NCBI GenBank assembly: GCA_043764095.1
Contig: JAYUKX010000104.1
Coordinates: forward strand, 59,231 to 123,230
Length of the DNA stretch: 64,000 nt
Origin: M3007 sp043764095
GTDB taxonomy: Bacteria > Bacteroidota > Bacteroidia > Chitinophagales > Saprospiraceae
Reading direction: 5' to 3'
Below, one piece after another: positions 41,775 to 52,648 of the stretch. How positions within the stretch are numbered: the first letter of the stretch is position 1; each line of letters begins with the position of its first letter. The position numbers and the translations under genes were made by a program. The notes beneath the pieces were generated by a model. That model ran no database searches and was not told the DNA's origin. It worked only from the letters and a program-made list of their open reading frames with translations.

Positions 41775-42803
41775 ATGAAACAATTGATTCTTTTTTTCGC
41801 ATTTTCATGCCTTTTTTGCAATCTTAACGCTCAACTCCCTAAAGTTTTAGATCATTTAGACGGCCGCTGGTACGTGGATAACGCACCGGCGACCGTTTTT
41901 TCTGAATGGTCGTTTGCTAATAACAATGAAGCAACGGGGACAATCATATCCAAACAAGGCACCGAAACTATTGTACTAGTGACTTTTAAAGCCGTTTTTA
42001 CCCCTGAAAAGGAAACCCTGCTTTATCTACAAGAACGGGCGATGGCCACGCAGGTTTTCCGAATGATCTCTGCCACCGATTGTGCGGTAGTATGGGAAAA
42101 TACAATCTCCGGCCAATTACCGACCTGTCTTGCCTTCGATTTTCCCAAACGCAATAGCATGGTGTACAAAGGATTACAGCAGCCTTATGAATTTAAAAGG
42201 GAAAAAATAGGGCATTTAACGGCTGGTTTGAGCGTTGGAGTAGGCGCTACTCGGAGCATAGCACGCCAACCCAAAGATTATCATGATGGTGATATCAGTA
42301 GCAAAACGCAGCGGAAACAGCAAATGGGTTCCGAATTGGGTATTGGTCTCAATATTGCTCATACCCATGCTCCTTTCAATGTCCGGGTGGAGGCGGGTTA
42401 TGGCTCGGTGCTTTTTCAGGATACCAGAACTGATAGACGGCATTATTTACCCGAAACAACTACCACAACTAGGGTTCAAACTCAATTTTTTTACTCGGGT
42501 ATTTATCCGGAAGCGCGGTTTGGGGCAAAGCGGCGTTTGGGCGTTTTTGGCGGGTTTTCGATGGTACATGCACCTAAAGAAAAACATACGGTTATTGCTA
42601 CTACAAACCCATCAATAACCTCGGAAGTAGGTACATCTACGTTGAGAAAAGGCTTGAAAAACGATATTCGTTTTGGGGCAAGTTTTGGGGTGTCGTACCA
42701 CTTACCGATTATTGCTAAGGCGGTTGAACCGGAGTTTTATGCTAAGGTGAGCCATGTTCGTTATATTTCTTGCGGTATGTTATTTGCTATTGGCTCGCGG
42801 TAA
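41775..42803 (+). CDS. Exported protein with N-terminal DUF6265-like and C-terminal beta-barrel-like region
   Basis: A 342-aa protein. A signal peptide of 19 residues ends in Asn-Ala-Gln. Residues about 25-140 ('LDHLDGRWYVDNAPATVFSE', 'GTIISKQGTETIVLVTFKAV') resemble the small beta-barrel DUF6265. Residues about 150-342 are alternating strands ('LTAGLSVGVGATRSIARQPK', 'SELGIGLNIAHTHAPFNVRV', 'DIRFGASFGVSYHLPIIAKA') typical of outer-membrane beta barrels. The fusion type is my inference. It is followed by family A and E repeats and converges with the first giant gene. Confidence 0.6.
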   Translation: MKQLILFFAFSCLFCNLNAQLPKVLDHLDGRWYVDNAPATVFSEWSFANNNEATGTIISKQGTETIVLVTFKAVFTPEKETLLYLQERAMATQVFRMISATDCAVVWENTISGQLPTCLAFDFPKRNSMVYKGLQQPYEFKREKIGHLTAGLSVGVGATRSIARQPKDYHDGDISSKTQRKQQMGSELGIGLNIAHTHAPFNVRVEAGYGSVLFQDTRTDRRHYLPETTTTTRVQTQFFYSGIYPEARFGAKRRLGVFGGFSMVHAPKEKHTVIATTNPSITSEVGTSTLRKGLKNDIRFGASFGVSYHLPIIAKAVEPEFYAKVSHVRYISCGMLFAIGSR

Positions 42804-42928
42804 AATACGAAAAGTATCAGGACGGCAGTTGTGCTTATTTTAGTCGTTTTTTGGAGCGGGTTTTAAGTATCAGTGTACCACAATGACATCATTATTAATT
42901 ACTTTTCTCGGAATCGAGTCAAAGCCCA

Positions 42929-43091
42929 GCAATTTCCCATGTGACATGCACCCTGTTGTTCAATGGGAGAACGGATGAAACGGATTTAACGGATTAGAGC
43001 GGATTGTTTCAAAATAATCCGTTTAAATCCGTAAAATCCGTTTCATCCGTTTTGCTGTCCTGTCTTAGTTTTGATCCACATGGGAAATTGC
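42929..43091 (-). repeat. Dispersed palindromic repeat family A, copy 3 (inverted)
   Basis: Reverse orientation to copies 1, 2 and 4. The ends are GCAATTTCCCATGTG and CACATGGGAAATTGC; the middle keeps GGAT at 10-bp steps on one side and ATCC on the other. It lies between the barrel-like gene and the first giant gene, both of which read towards it. Confidence 0.9.
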
Positions 43092-43132
43092 TGGTCAAAG
43101 TCAAGTGAAAAATTAAAGGGAAATCGTATTTA

Positions 43133-43211
43133 ATTGTCGGGGCTGGGGGTATCCCCCCACAATATCCCAATATTCGATAAGTGTTCACTGGGTTTAGAGA
43201 TGGGGTAGGAA
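43133..43211. repeat. Dispersed repeat family E, copy 1
   Basis: A hairpin ATTGTCGGGGC... with loop CTGGGGGTAT, followed by ATCCCAATATTCGATAAGTG, 25 bp from the stop of the first giant gene. The loop is the reverse complement of that in copy 2 (61114-61190), while the downstream flank is in the same orientation. Confidence 0.7.
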
Positions 43212-43236
43212 CTTAAATACGACATAACAAGCACTT

Positions 43237-46200
43237 TTACCGCACCACCGTAACATCACCTTTGCGCTGCACTTGTATCTGTCGTCCGCACCATTCTACT
43301 TCTGCGGTGAGCCACCAAATATAAACTGCTGTGGCAGCCATATTCTGTTTGCGAATAGATTCCCTGGTGTCCCAACCTTTGCCCGAATCGGTGCTGCGGG
43401 ACACCAAATTGCCCCAGCGATCAAATACTTCCATTTTATAAGAAAGCACCTGAATACCGGGCATAAACATGGGGGCAAAAATCGCATTTACGGCGTTTTC
43501 ATCTTCTGGTGCCACTACATTGGGCAGATAAACGAGGGATTGATCCATTGGTAAATCCGCCCAATTTACTGTGGTGGAACGAACGACCGTTTCACAACTA
43601 TTTTTGGCTTGCAATGTAAAAATTCCAGCATCTGACACGGTTATTTTGGGGGTTATAGCACCTGTATTCCACAACCATTCTAGGCCAGTAGGATCACCAC
43701 TCCAAATGGGCTGAAGCAGAATAAAAGGCGTATCGCAAGGGATAAGTGCAGTTTGTGGTAGTGCTAGGCTTAATGGTTGTAATGACGTAACCAAAATAGA
43801 ATCGGAGAAAATACAATCGTTGCTGTCCTTTGCTAAAATTTTAAATTTACCGGGTGCTAAATCATTGAATTTCAATTCATTTTGCCACGAAATATTACTA
43901 TTTTCAAGGCTAAAAGTAAATGGCTCGGTACCACCCGACAAATTGGTCATTTCAATTGCACCCGTAGGCGTACCTGCGCAGGAAGGCTTGGACAGCAGGT
44001 CGAATGTCGCGCTTGGCCATGCTGAAACCGTGACAAATACCGTGGAATCGCACTCGCCTTGTTGGGTGGCAAAATGGTATTCGTAGATTTGGCCAGCAGC
44101 GAGTGCTTGTCCGTTATAATTGTACAATTCATCTGGGCAAATGCGCACTGAAATATCGGTTGTTTGAAGTGGTAATGGGTTTACAGATAGGGTAACAATC
44201 GAATCACAACCAGTACTTAAATTGGTGAGGGTAAATGCCTTTGTCGTACCGGCCATTACCGTTGATCCATTGTACATATAGCCCGTTCCTTCACAAGCCG
44301 ATACTGTAAGGCTGATACTCGGAATGTCATAAGCCACCACTTGAATCGTGACCATTGAATCGCACCCTGTAACTGGATGAACAAGGCTAAATGTCTGTGA
44401 CGTACCCACCGGAATAGCAGTGCCTTGGAAGGAGAAACTACCTGTTGGACATACTTTTTCAGTTCTATTGGACGACGCTATTGTTAAAGCCACGACTTGA
44501 ATAGTGACCATTGAATCGCAACCTGTAACGGGGTGAACAAGGCTAAATGTTTGTGACGTACCGACTGGAATTGTAGTGCCTTGGTAGGAGAAACTGCCTG
44601 ATGGGCATACTTTTTCAATTCTATTGGATGACGCTGTTGGAAAAGCCACGACTTGAATCGTTACCATTGAATCGCAACCTGTAACGGGATGAACAAGGCT
44701 AAATGTCTGTGAAGTACCGATTGGAATTGTAGTGCCTTGGAAGGCATAATTACCTGTTGGACATACTTTTTCAGTTCGATTGGATGACGCTATTGGTAAA
44801 GCCACCACTTGAATCGTGACCATTGAATCGCAACCTGTAACTGGGTGAACAAGGCTAAATGTCTGTGACGTACCCACCGGAATTGTAGTACCTTGGAAGG
44901 AGAAACTACCTGTTGGACATACTTTTTCGACTCTATTGGATGCTGCTGTTGGTAAAGCCACCACTTGAATCGTTACCATTGAATCGCACCCTGTAACGGG
45001 GTGGATAAGGCTAAATGTCTGTGAAGTACCCACTGGAATTGTAGTGCCTTGGTAGGAGAAACTGCCTATTGGACATACTTTTTCCGTTCTATTGGATGAC
45101 GCTATTGGTAAAATGCCTACGTTTATCTGTACTGTAGAATCACAGAGTTGTGCATTTTGAGTGGTAAATACTTGTGAACTACCTGCGGGAATACTTACGC
45201 CATAATAATCATAACTGCTTCCTAAACAAAGACTTGTATTGATCACTGTGACTGGGATACCACACGTTTTTTTACGCAATAATAAACCAGCAGCGGCTTT
45301 TGAATCACAACCCACCAATGCTGCATCCTGCGCTCCAATGATAATATTCCAAAATAAATCTATTGCTACACTATCCACTGTTACTGTATAATTAACGGCT
45401 GGTATATCTGCAAAAATAGCCGTGCCATTTAGGGTGGTACCGTTTTGTTGCAAGGTGTCGTTTTTCCAAAGGTGGAGTGGAATATCGTTAATCAAAGTAT
45501 CAGCGGCATCAATTGTGCCGTTGTTATTTACATCACTCCAAACTTGGGTTGTGATGTCGCCATAACCTGTAAATAATGTTAAATTTAGAGGTGCACTCTC
45601 GGCATTACAACCATTGTTATCGGTCACGGCTACATAATAAGTACCACTTTGTTGCGCTACAAGATCAGGAGTGGTGGCACCAGCAATCGGATTGCCTTCA
45701 AAAAACCATTGCCAACTCGTAATTTCGGGCATCGGATTGATACACAAGGTATCTGGTGTGCAACGGGTATGACAACCACCGGGAATGGCTGCAATATTGG
45801 GGCCAGGATGGATAATTACTTTGTTACTTTCGGCACTACACTGGAATTGATTAATCACTTTTACAAAAAAACGACCTGGATCATTGGTGGTAAATGAAGG
45901 ACCTATTTCGCCATTATTCCAAAACAACTGCCAATTGGGTGGCTGTGGCCCTACATAAGAAACAATACTTGGCGTACCAGCACAAAATTGGTTGGCAGTA
46001 GCCGAAAATCCTTCTGGAACGGGGTTCACCTCTACTGTAAATTGGGGCGTTATAGCTGTGCAGCCTGTTGTTGCATTGGTGATCGTAACACCATAATTGT
46101 ACGTGCCAACGGGCAGTAAATTGCCCCTTTCTTCCGAAAATACTTGATTGTCGCCAATGCCCAAACCGCCGCTCCATTGGTAACTGTACGTGCCATTGTC

Positions 46201-49200
46201 GCGTACTTGGAGGAATACATCTTCGCCTTTGCATACCTCCAATTGGTCTTCTACGATACCGACTAATTGATTATTGTCATTATAAATCTGCGCCGTGATT
46301 TCGCCATCTGGGGCTGGGTTTACTTGTATGGTTTTGGAGGTGCTGTAGGTGCAGCCATTGGGCGTAGAAACGGTAACAGTATATGTTTTTTCAGCGTTTG
46401 CGACAAGCGTATTCGTTGTAAGGCCGCCCGCCCAAAGATAAGTCGCTCCTGCGCCACCAGAAGGTGCGGTGAGCAATAATGTTTTTCCTTCACAAATTAC
46501 TGATTGTGAAGGTGCTATGCTGCCGGAAAGTGTATTGGGCGTAATATTTACGGATATACTTCGGGTACTGGTACATCCAGAGATATTGGTAGCCGTGGCC
46601 ACCACTGTATAAGTACCAGCCGTAGCAAATTGATGGAAAGAGGAAGTGCCTTGGGAATTATTTAAAGTACCCGAACTGAGGTCTCCAAAAAACCATTTCA
46701 CCTCCGTAATTTCGTTGGAAATCACCGCAATGGCTGGAATAGAAGTGCCTGCGCAAGTGAGGGTCTGTGGTAAAATATTAAAAACTGGTGGATCAGGAAT
46801 ATTGATGGCGACTACTGCTGTTGAAGTACATCCTGTACCAGCAGTTACGGTAAGTTGAACATTGTAAATATTCGATCCAGCAAACGCCCAACTCGGATTG
46901 CGCAAAGAAGAGGTATCGATATTTGCAGCAGCAAAATCATTAAAATCCCAATGCCAGGTTGCTGCATCTTCTGCACCGGGTAGAAAAGTACTTTCATCAA
47001 TAAATTTTGTGAGCAAACTTGGGCAAGAAATCTCTTGTATAAATTGCGCTTTTGCCAATACATCAATGGAATCTAAACGATAACAAAACGTACCATCAGG
47101 CAAACGCATACTGAGTTCTACGATATATTTACCAGCATTTGGAAATGTAAAACGTAGGGTTGGGGTGGTAAAAGTACCCAATATTGGAAATCCCTGTCGG
47201 CGGATCTTCCATATCTCTGTACCTGCAACTATAGGTGCCGAATAAATAGAGGCAAAGGCAAATGAATCACATTGCGCCGTGGGTGTAATATTCATACTTA
47301 GATTGGGGCATGTACTCCCGCCACAAACACAATTTATTTTTGGGCCACAATCAAAAATAACATCGACATCGCCATCAGCATTGGTGCACCCATACTGATT
47401 GGTCACCACTACTCTATATACCCCGAAATCGGTGGCAGTATAAGTACTATCGGTGCCTACTAACACATTGTCTTTTAACCATTTGAAGTCAAAATCACCG
47501 TCGGCATCCACCAAGGCTACAAAATCCACCTGTACTGGTGTGTTACAAAATTCAATGTCATCAATGGTCGAAATACGCACATTTGGCTTGGCATACTTTT
47601 CCACAACAAATTCGGCAGTACCCTTACAACCGTGTATGTCCGTTACGACCAAAGCGTAATTTCCTGCCCCTACATTCACACTTAAATCCGTGGAAATAGT
47701 AGTTCCGCCTGCGCTTTTCCATTGGTAAGCATTGTAAAAGCCATTGGCATCCAAAGTTCCGGTACTTCCCGGACAAAGCCCCGGCGGGTAAATCGGATCG
47801 GGTAGGGTAGGCGCCCATACATTTACGGTAAAAGAGGCGGTTTTTCCACATGCGCTAGCGGTCACTGTGTGTACGCCGGGACTATTCCAATAAATTTCTA
47901 CATCGGGGGTATTTTGTCCTTGTTTAATAACGCCTACATTGGCTGGCGAAATGCTCCAAGTATAACTAATATTTGCATAATTAGGTGCTTTGTAAGTAGC
48001 CGAATTGTTTTGGCAAATATCGGGATTACCCGTAATTGAAAATGGTGGTAATTCATTGACTATCAATCGAGTAGAATCACTAAGGCAATTGAGGCCATCC
48101 GTCGAAATTTGGCGCACAGCCACCCACCTTGGACTGCCACTTGTAAAGGTGGTGACCACATTTTGGCCTTCATCATTGACTACCGCGCCATTGCTGTTTT
48201 TAATTTCCCATTTTACATTGTACAAATTAGAAGTACCTGTCGCGGTATAAGTGTTGGGGCTGCCGGGGCAAAATAGATTTGGCCCGGTAATACCTGTTGG
48301 TTTGGGCGGTTTGGCTTTCACCGCAATTTTCCAATCGGCACTATCCGAGCAAGTATTGGCAATACCAGCCGCCGTTGGAATAGCGCGTAAACGGTACGTA
48401 CCGGGGCCGCTGTTAAAAGCAATATTGGCAAAAGTGCCATCGGGAATAGTGCCTACTGGTGCGCCATTGGGCTGGAAGAGCGTCCATGCCGACATATTTG
48501 AGGCGGTTGTACCCGTTAAAACGGCTTTATACAGTCCGGTTCCGGCATCACATTTGTCTAATGCGCCTTCAATATTGAATGGTCGGCGGATAGTGACCAC
48601 TAATGTATCGCGGCCTTTACAGCCGAGGTAGCAGTTATCGTATTCGACAGTTACGCCCGTGGTGACGGCACCTCCGCCCCATTGCACTGTGATTTGGTCG
48701 CGTCCTTGTCCGTCGATGATACTGCCATTGGTGCTGTTGCCGAGTATTTTCCAAACATAATTGCTACCTTCAAAACGAGTGATGGAATACTTTTCTTCGC
48801 TATTAGGGCATACTTTAGCCGCACCAACAATCTCTGCCAAATCGCTGAGAATAGGTACTTGTGCAATAGCGGTGGCAGGGCAGGTGCTGCCGGAACAGGC
48901 CGTAGCATTGAGCGAAATAATACCCGCTGGGCCAGTATTCCAAAGTACTGTGATCGAATTATCCGTACTACCGCCGCCGCCAGTAATGGTGCCATTGGGC
49001 GAAATAGTCCAATTATAGTTACCACATTGACTATCAGCGGTATAGGTCACTTGTTCGCCTGGGCAAAGGGTGTTTACACAATCCAATAACGGCGAAACAG
49101 CGTCCAAAACCTCCACTTGCACGCTGGTCGTATCTGCGCAAAGGCATTCTGTACGGGCAATGAGCAGCACTGTAAAATTGCCCGGCAGGTTAAATGTATG

Positions 49201-51108
49201 CTGTACATCTTGCGCGTTGAGGTTGGAAAGATCATCGCTGAATTGCCATTCGTACTGCTCCGCATCGAGGCTTTGGTTTTGAAACCATACTTTTTGCCCT
49301 TTACACACCTGCAATTGGTTATTGGTACTTGCGGGATTTGTCGCAAATTTGGCGGTGGGTTTGGGCGAAATATCCACACAAAGTGAACCACAAAAAAGAT
49401 TACTGCCCGTAAAAGCACTTACTTCTACTAAACCTGCGCCTGTATCACCCCAATTGACCGTTATTTCTTTTGAATTTGGACTTACAATATACGAGAAAGC
49501 ACCAGCAACCGACCAGTTGTAAGTAGAAGGCAAGGTGGTACAGCCTTGAGTTGGATTAATAGAATATGTTACGGTGGTATTAGGGCATACTTTTTCACAA
49601 GTGGCTGTGCCGTTGGTACTGCTGCCTGTCACATTACAATAAGCGGGATTGGAGGAATTGATTTGTAGGTTTAGGCTGGGGCTATTCGCATTGGGGAAAG
49701 TATAAGATTTGGTACCTGTACGACCAGTTGCATCAGTAACGGTTACCGTAACGGTTTGCCCCGAGCATTGGCCACTAAAGGTTTGGGTTGTTATCCCACT
49801 ACTCCACGCGTACGTGAATGGCAGAGTAACGAACGAACTGGTCACGGTAGGAGTTATAGAGGTAGTACAGTTGCCAGCACAGCCAGAAGAAACGGGTTGT
49901 CCCTCTACAAAAAGTGGTTGCCCTGTAACGTAATAACAGGTGCTCGTGGAACAGGCTCCTCCTGTTACAGTAACACAATAATTCCCTGGGGAGGAGACCC
50001 AAATGGACGATGTGCTATTGGGTAGTGGAGTACCATTTTGGCTCCATGAAAAAGTGGGTAGAGAATTTGGGTTGGGTGTTTGATACTTGGCGTTCAAAAG
50101 ACTACTACCTTCGGGAATATAAACAAAGCAAGGTGTAGTAACTGTGGTTACCGTAAATGATTTTGTAGCAGTGCATCCATAGTAGTCTGTCACAGTAATG
50201 CTATATGTGCCAGATGTTAGATTATTTAGATCTTCAGTACTAGCACCATTACTCCAAGCGTATGTATATTGAGGTATTCCACCTATTACTTTGGCATCAA
50301 TAAAACCAGTTGCACTCATCGGGGTGGATGGTGCTGTAAAGGCTGTTATATTTATAGGTAATGGACTATTGAGTATAAATGATTGGCTTTGGGAGCATCC
50401 TTGGGCATCTGTCACGGTAACATAATATGTTCCGAAACCAATAAAAGTCCTATTTTGAGGGTCTGAAGTTCCCTGTAAATCCTCCCAATTATAAGTGTAA
50501 GGTGCTATTCCTCCTGAAACAGCTAGGGTTATTTGGCCGGTATTTAAATAGCAGTACGACGGATTAACTATTTGCCCTGAAATAACCAAACAGGGTGACT
50601 CAATTATATAGGATGTCGAAGTGGCAGTACATCCAAGCATATCCGTCACCGTCACCGTATATGTTCCAAAACACAAATTACTGCGATCCTCCGTATTAGG
50701 CTGACCCGCACCCCAATTGTAACTATACGGAGGTTGACCATTCTGTACAATTAAGTCAATTGCTCCATTGCATTGTCCCCCGCAGGTAACACTCGTTGTA
50801 GTAGCCGTTAAGGATAAATTAGTGCTTGACGCAACTGTGGCAGCATTAATTGCGGTGCTGCCATTGCAAAGATTGGTGACTGTTACGGTGTATGTTCCAG
50901 GGGGCAAGTTACTCACCTTGGCAGTAGTAGTATTTGTTGACCACAAATAACTAAACTGGGTGCAACTACCGCCTTGCGGGAAAGCAGTTATACTTCCATT
51001 GGCAAGCCCACAAGTAGCATTTTGTATTTCTAGCAGTACATTGAAACCGGGTTGGCTCAACGCCTGCAAACTCATAAAAACAGCGAAAAAAGTAAAGATT
51101 TTTTTCAT
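43237..51108 (-). CDS. Giant surface protein 1: SprB repeats, PKD domains, T9SS type B (gliding-type) C-terminal domain
   Basis: A 2623-aa product from the ATG at 51108 (an upstream in-frame start adds a non-signal 53-residue extension and is rejected). The signal peptide is MKKIFTFFAVFMSLQALSQ. Residues about 25-375 hold four or more SprB-like repeats ('GTYTVTVTDMLGCTATSTSY', 'GTYYVTVTDAQGCSQSQSFI'). PKD-like domains occur at about 600-670 and 1350-1520 ('WHWDFNDFAAANIDTSSLRN'), with further Ig-like domains between. About 1850-1955 resembles an SdrD-B collagen-binding-like domain ('QVWSDVNNNGTIDAADTLIN'). Then come five near-identical 52-aa modules. The end is a T9SS type B sorting domain ('PNVVAPEDENAVNAIFAPMF', 'MEVFDRWGNLVSRSTDSGKG'). 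Probably a cell-surface adhesin. A paralogue is at 53060-60826. Confidence 0.93.
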   Translation of the reverse strand: MKKIFTFFAVFMSLQALSQPGFNVLLEIQNATCGLANGSITAFPQGGSCTQFSYLWSTNTTTAKVSNLPPGTYTVTVTNLCNGSTAINAATVASSTNLSLTATTTSVTCGGQCNGAIDLIVQNGQPPYSYNWGAGQPNTEDRSNLCFGTYTVTVTDMLGCTATSTSYIIESPCLVISGQIVNPSYCYLNTGQITLAVSGGIAPYTYNWEDLQGTSDPQNRTFIGFGTYYVTVTDAQGCSQSQSFILNSPLPINITAFTAPSTPMSATGFIDAKVIGGIPQYTYAWSNGASTEDLNNLTSGTYSITVTDYYGCTATKSFTVTTVTTPCFVYIPEGSSLLNAKYQTPNPNSLPTFSWSQNGTPLPNSTSSIWVSSPGNYCVTVTGGACSTSTCYYVTGQPLFVEGQPVSSGCAGNCTTSITPTVTSSFVTLPFTYAWSSGITTQTFSGQCSGQTVTVTVTDATGRTGTKSYTFPNANSPSLNLQINSSNPAYCNVTGSSTNGTATCEKVCPNTTVTYSINPTQGCTTLPSTYNWSVAGAFSYIVSPNSKEITVNWGDTGAGLVEVSAFTGSNLFCGSLCVDISPKPTAKFATNPASTNNQLQVCKGQKVWFQNQSLDAEQYEWQFSDDLSNLNAQDVQHTFNLPGNFTVLLIARTECLCADTTSVQVEVLDAVSPLLDCVNTLCPGEQVTYTADSQCGNYNWTISPNGTITGGGGSTDNSITVLWNTGPAGIISLNATACSGSTCPATAIAQVPILSDLAEIVGAAKVCPNSEEKYSITRFEGSNYVWKILGNSTNGSIIDGQGRDQITVQWGGGAVTTGVTVEYDNCYLGCKGRDTLVVTIRRPFNIEGALDKCDAGTGLYKAVLTGTTASNMSAWTLFQPNGAPVGTIPDGTFANIAFNSGPGTYRLRAIPTAAGIANTCSDSADWKIAVKAKPPKPTGITGPNLFCPGSPNTYTATGTSNLYNVKWEIKNSNGAVVNDEGQNVVTTFTSGSPRWVAVRQISTDGLNCLSDSTRLIVNELPPFSITGNPDICQNNSATYKAPNYANISYTWSISPANVGVIKQGQNTPDVEIYWNSPGVHTVTASACGKTASFTVNVWAPTLPDPIYPPGLCPGSTGTLDANGFYNAYQWKSAGGTTISTDLSVNVGAGNYALVVTDIHGCKGTAEFVVEKYAKPNVRISTIDDIEFCNTPVQVDFVALVDADGDFDFKWLKDNVLVGTDSTYTATDFGVYRVVVTNQYGCTNADGDVDVIFDCGPKINCVCGGSTCPNLSMNITPTAQCDSFAFASIYSAPIVAGTEIWKIRRQGFPILGTFTTPTLRFTFPNAGKYIVELSMRLPDGTFCYRLDSIDVLAKAQFIQEISCPSLLTKFIDESTFLPGAEDAATWHWDFNDFAAANIDTSSLRNPSWAFAGSNIYNVQLTVTAGTGCTSTAVVAINIPDPPVFNILPQTLTCAGTSIPAIAVISNEITEVKWFFGDLSSGTLNNSQGTSSFHQFATAGTYTVVATATNISGCTSTRSISVNITPNTLSGSIAPSQSVICEGKTLLLTAPSGGAGATYLWAGGLTTNTLVANAEKTYTVTVSTPNGCTYSTSKTIQVNPAPDGEITAQIYNDNNQLVGIVEDQLEVCKGEDVFLQVRDNGTYSYQWSGGLGIGDNQVFSEERGNLLPVGTYNYGVTITNATTGCTAITPQFTVEVNPVPEGFSATANQFCAGTPSIVSYVGPQPPNWQLFWNNGEIGPSFTTNDPGRFFVKVINQFQCSAESNKVIIHPGPNIAAIPGGCHTRCTPDTLCINPMPEITSWQWFFEGNPIAGATTPDLVAQQSGTYYVAVTDNNGCNAESAPLNLTLFTGYGDITTQVWSDVNNNGTIDAADTLINDIPLHLWKNDTLQQNGTTLNGTAIFADIPAVNYTVTVDSVAIDLFWNIIIGAQDAALVGCDSKAAAGLLLRKKTCGIPVTVINTSLCLGSSYDYYGVSIPAGSSQVFTTQNAQLCDSTVQINVGILPIASSNRTEKVCPIGSFSYQGTTIPVGTSQTFSLIHPVTGCDSMVTIQVVALPTAASNRVEKVCPTGSFSFQGTTIPVGTSQTFSLVHPVTGCDSMVTIQVVALPIASSNRTEKVCPTGNYAFQGTTIPIGTSQTFSLVHPVTGCDSMVTIQVVAFPTASSNRIEKVCPSGSFSYQGTTIPVGTSQTFSLVHPVTGCDSMVTIQVVALTIASSNRTEKVCPTGSFSFQGTAIPVGTSQTFSLVHPVTGCDSMVTIQVVAYDIPSISLTVSACEGTGYMYNGSTVMAGTTKAFTLTNLSTGCDSIVTLSVNPLPLQTTDISVRICPDELYNYNGQALAAGQIYEYHFATQQGECDSTVFVTVSAWPSATFDLLSKPSCAGTPTGAIEMTNLSGGTEPFTFSLENSNISWQNELKFNDLAPGKFKILAKDSNDCIFSDSILVTSLQPLSLALPQTALIPCDTPFILLQPIWSGDPTGLEWLWNTGAITPKITVSDAGIFTLQAKNSCETVVRSTTVNWADLPMDQSLVYLPNVVAPEDENAVNAIFAPMFMPGIQVLSYKMEVFDRWGNLVSRSTDSGKGWDTRESIRKQNMAATAVYIWWLTAEVEWCGRQIQVQRKGDVTVVR
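44323..45102 (-). repeat. Five tandem 156-bp (52-aa) coding repeats in giant 1
   Basis: Each unit encodes ASSNRTEKVCPTGSFSFQGT followed by TIPVGTSQTFSLVHPVTGCD and SMVTIQVVALPI. The five are almost identical; flanking modules (one before, two after) share only the CDS..V pattern. Exact fit to 780 bp (5 x 156). Confidence 0.9.
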
Positions 51109-51295
51109 AATAAAGTTGATAAAAAAGAGCATTATTGTCCATGCTCTTGGGTTTGTACAATTAAGATACAATAAGGTTATCATTTGTGCCGCTAAAGTAC
51201 GAATTTTGTTCAATACGATGATGGAAAAATAAAATTTTGTTGGTACGATGCATAATATTTTACCCAAAATACATACTTATTCCACGATTCCAACC

Positions 51296-51303
51296 TACGT
51301 TTG
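51296..51303 (+). promoter_or_regulatory. -7 box (TACGTTTG) for the MFS gene
   Basis: TACGTTTG, 34 nt before the ATG at 51338. Confidence 0.45.
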
Positions 51304-51337
51304 CAGCCGTTTTTACATTTATTAGTATCTTATAACC

Positions 51338-52555
51338 ATGTCAAACAAACCCGCAACTATCCTCCAATTGTCCGTTATCGTAAGTGCCCTCGGCTTTTTT
51401 GTCGATGTGTATGATCTGTTGCTATTTGCCATTATCCGCAAGGCCAGCCTTGGTGATTTGGGGCTTACCCCTGAATTAATCGTGACAGAAGGCGAGCGAC
51501 TCATTAGTATTCAAATGATCGGTATGCTGCTGGGCGGTATATTTTTTGGGATAATTGGCGACAAAAAAGGGCGTTTAAGCGTGCTTTTTGGTTCTATTCT
51601 CCTGTATTCCATCGCCAATATCCTCAATGGGATGGTGACGAGTATTCCACAGTATATGGTGTTGCGGTTTATTGCGGGTTTTGGTTTGGCGGGCGAATTG
51701 GGCGCGGGTCTTACCCTCGTGAGCGAGCAATTACCCAAAGAAAAACGGAGTTTGGCAGCGGGATTAATCGCTGGTTTTGGGGTGCTCGGTGCGGTGTTTG
51801 CCTTTTTTATCAAACAGTATTTTGATTGGCGTACCTGCTTTTATATCGGTGGCGGAATGGGTTTGTTGCTGCTGGTATTACGGGTGCAAGTGTTTGAAAG
51901 TAGTTTGTTCAAAGGCGTAAAAGAAAGCACCGTGGAGCGCGGCAATTTTTTGATGTTTTTTAACGATAAACAGCGATTTATCAAGTACTTACAATGTGTG
52001 CTCATTGGTTTGCCCGTCTGGTATATTATCGGTATTTTGGTGACATTTTCCGATCAATTTGGTAAGGCATTTGGTATTGAAGGTATTGATCCCGGCAAGG
52101 CCATTATGAGCCTTTATCTCGGTGTTGGCCTCGGCGATGTGGCCGTTGGTTGGTTGAGCGAACGCCTCAAAAGCCGTAAAAAAACCTATTTTATCTTCCT
52201 GCGTTTGACCATGGCATTGGTCGTATTGTTCTTTTTGCAAAACGGTACAAGCACTCAATTTTACTGGATTTGTTTTGCTTTGGGCTTTGGCGCGGGGTTC
52301 AATGTGGTGTATTTAACCATGGGCGTTGAGCAATTTGGCACCAATCTGAGGGCTTCGGCAGCCATCAGTATTCCCAATATGGTGCGCGGGTCATTGCCCT
52401 TGATTATCCTCTTGTTTCAAGGGTTGCGTACTGCTTTGGGCGATTACCTTACCGGCGCATGGGTAACCGGGGTTATATTGTTTTTGTTAGCGGAAATAGC
52501 GGCTTGGTTTATGGATGAAACTTATGGCAAAGATTTGGATTTTTTGGAAAAATAG
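51338..52555 (+). CDS. MFS transporter
   Basis: A 405-aa protein with twelve hydrophobic segments. The signature between helices 2 and 3 is 'GIIGDKKGRLSVLFGSILLY'. 'LRFIAGFGLAGELGAGLTLV' is helix 4 and the 'LKSRKKTYFIFLRLTMALVV' loop leads into the second half. Related to metabolite:H+ symporter-type sugar/dicarboxylate MFS proteins (inference); the substrate cannot be told. It is transcribed away from giant 1 and is convergent with giant 2, so it stands alone between the two. Confidence 0.9.
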   Translation: MSNKPATILQLSVIVSALGFFVDVYDLLLFAIIRKASLGDLGLTPELIVTEGERLISIQMIGMLLGGIFFGIIGDKKGRLSVLFGSILLYSIANILNGMVTSIPQYMVLRFIAGFGLAGELGAGLTLVSEQLPKEKRSLAAGLIAGFGVLGAVFAFFIKQYFDWRTCFYIGGGMGLLLLVLRVQVFESSLFKGVKESTVERGNFLMFFNDKQRFIKYLQCVLIGLPVWYIIGILVTFSDQFGKAFGIEGIDPGKAIMSLYLGVGLGDVAVGWLSERLKSRKKTYFIFLRLTMALVVLFFLQNGTSTQFYWICFALGFGAGFNVVYLTMGVEQFGTNLRASAAISIPNMVRGSLPLIILLFQGLRTALGDYLTGAWVTGVILFLLAEIAAWFMDETYGKDLDFLEK

Positions 52556-52648
52556 GGTTCTGTTGTCTTCTTGATAAATTTAAAATAGGAATAATAGATT
52601 CATGCACTCATTTGGTTTTCAATACTTAGTCATAGGATGACTCGGACA

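Noticed and set aside
51109..51267. N-terminal extension of giant 1.
   Set aside because: The 53 extra residues would put the signal peptide inside the chain; the ATG at 51108 gives a standard T9SS cargo start.
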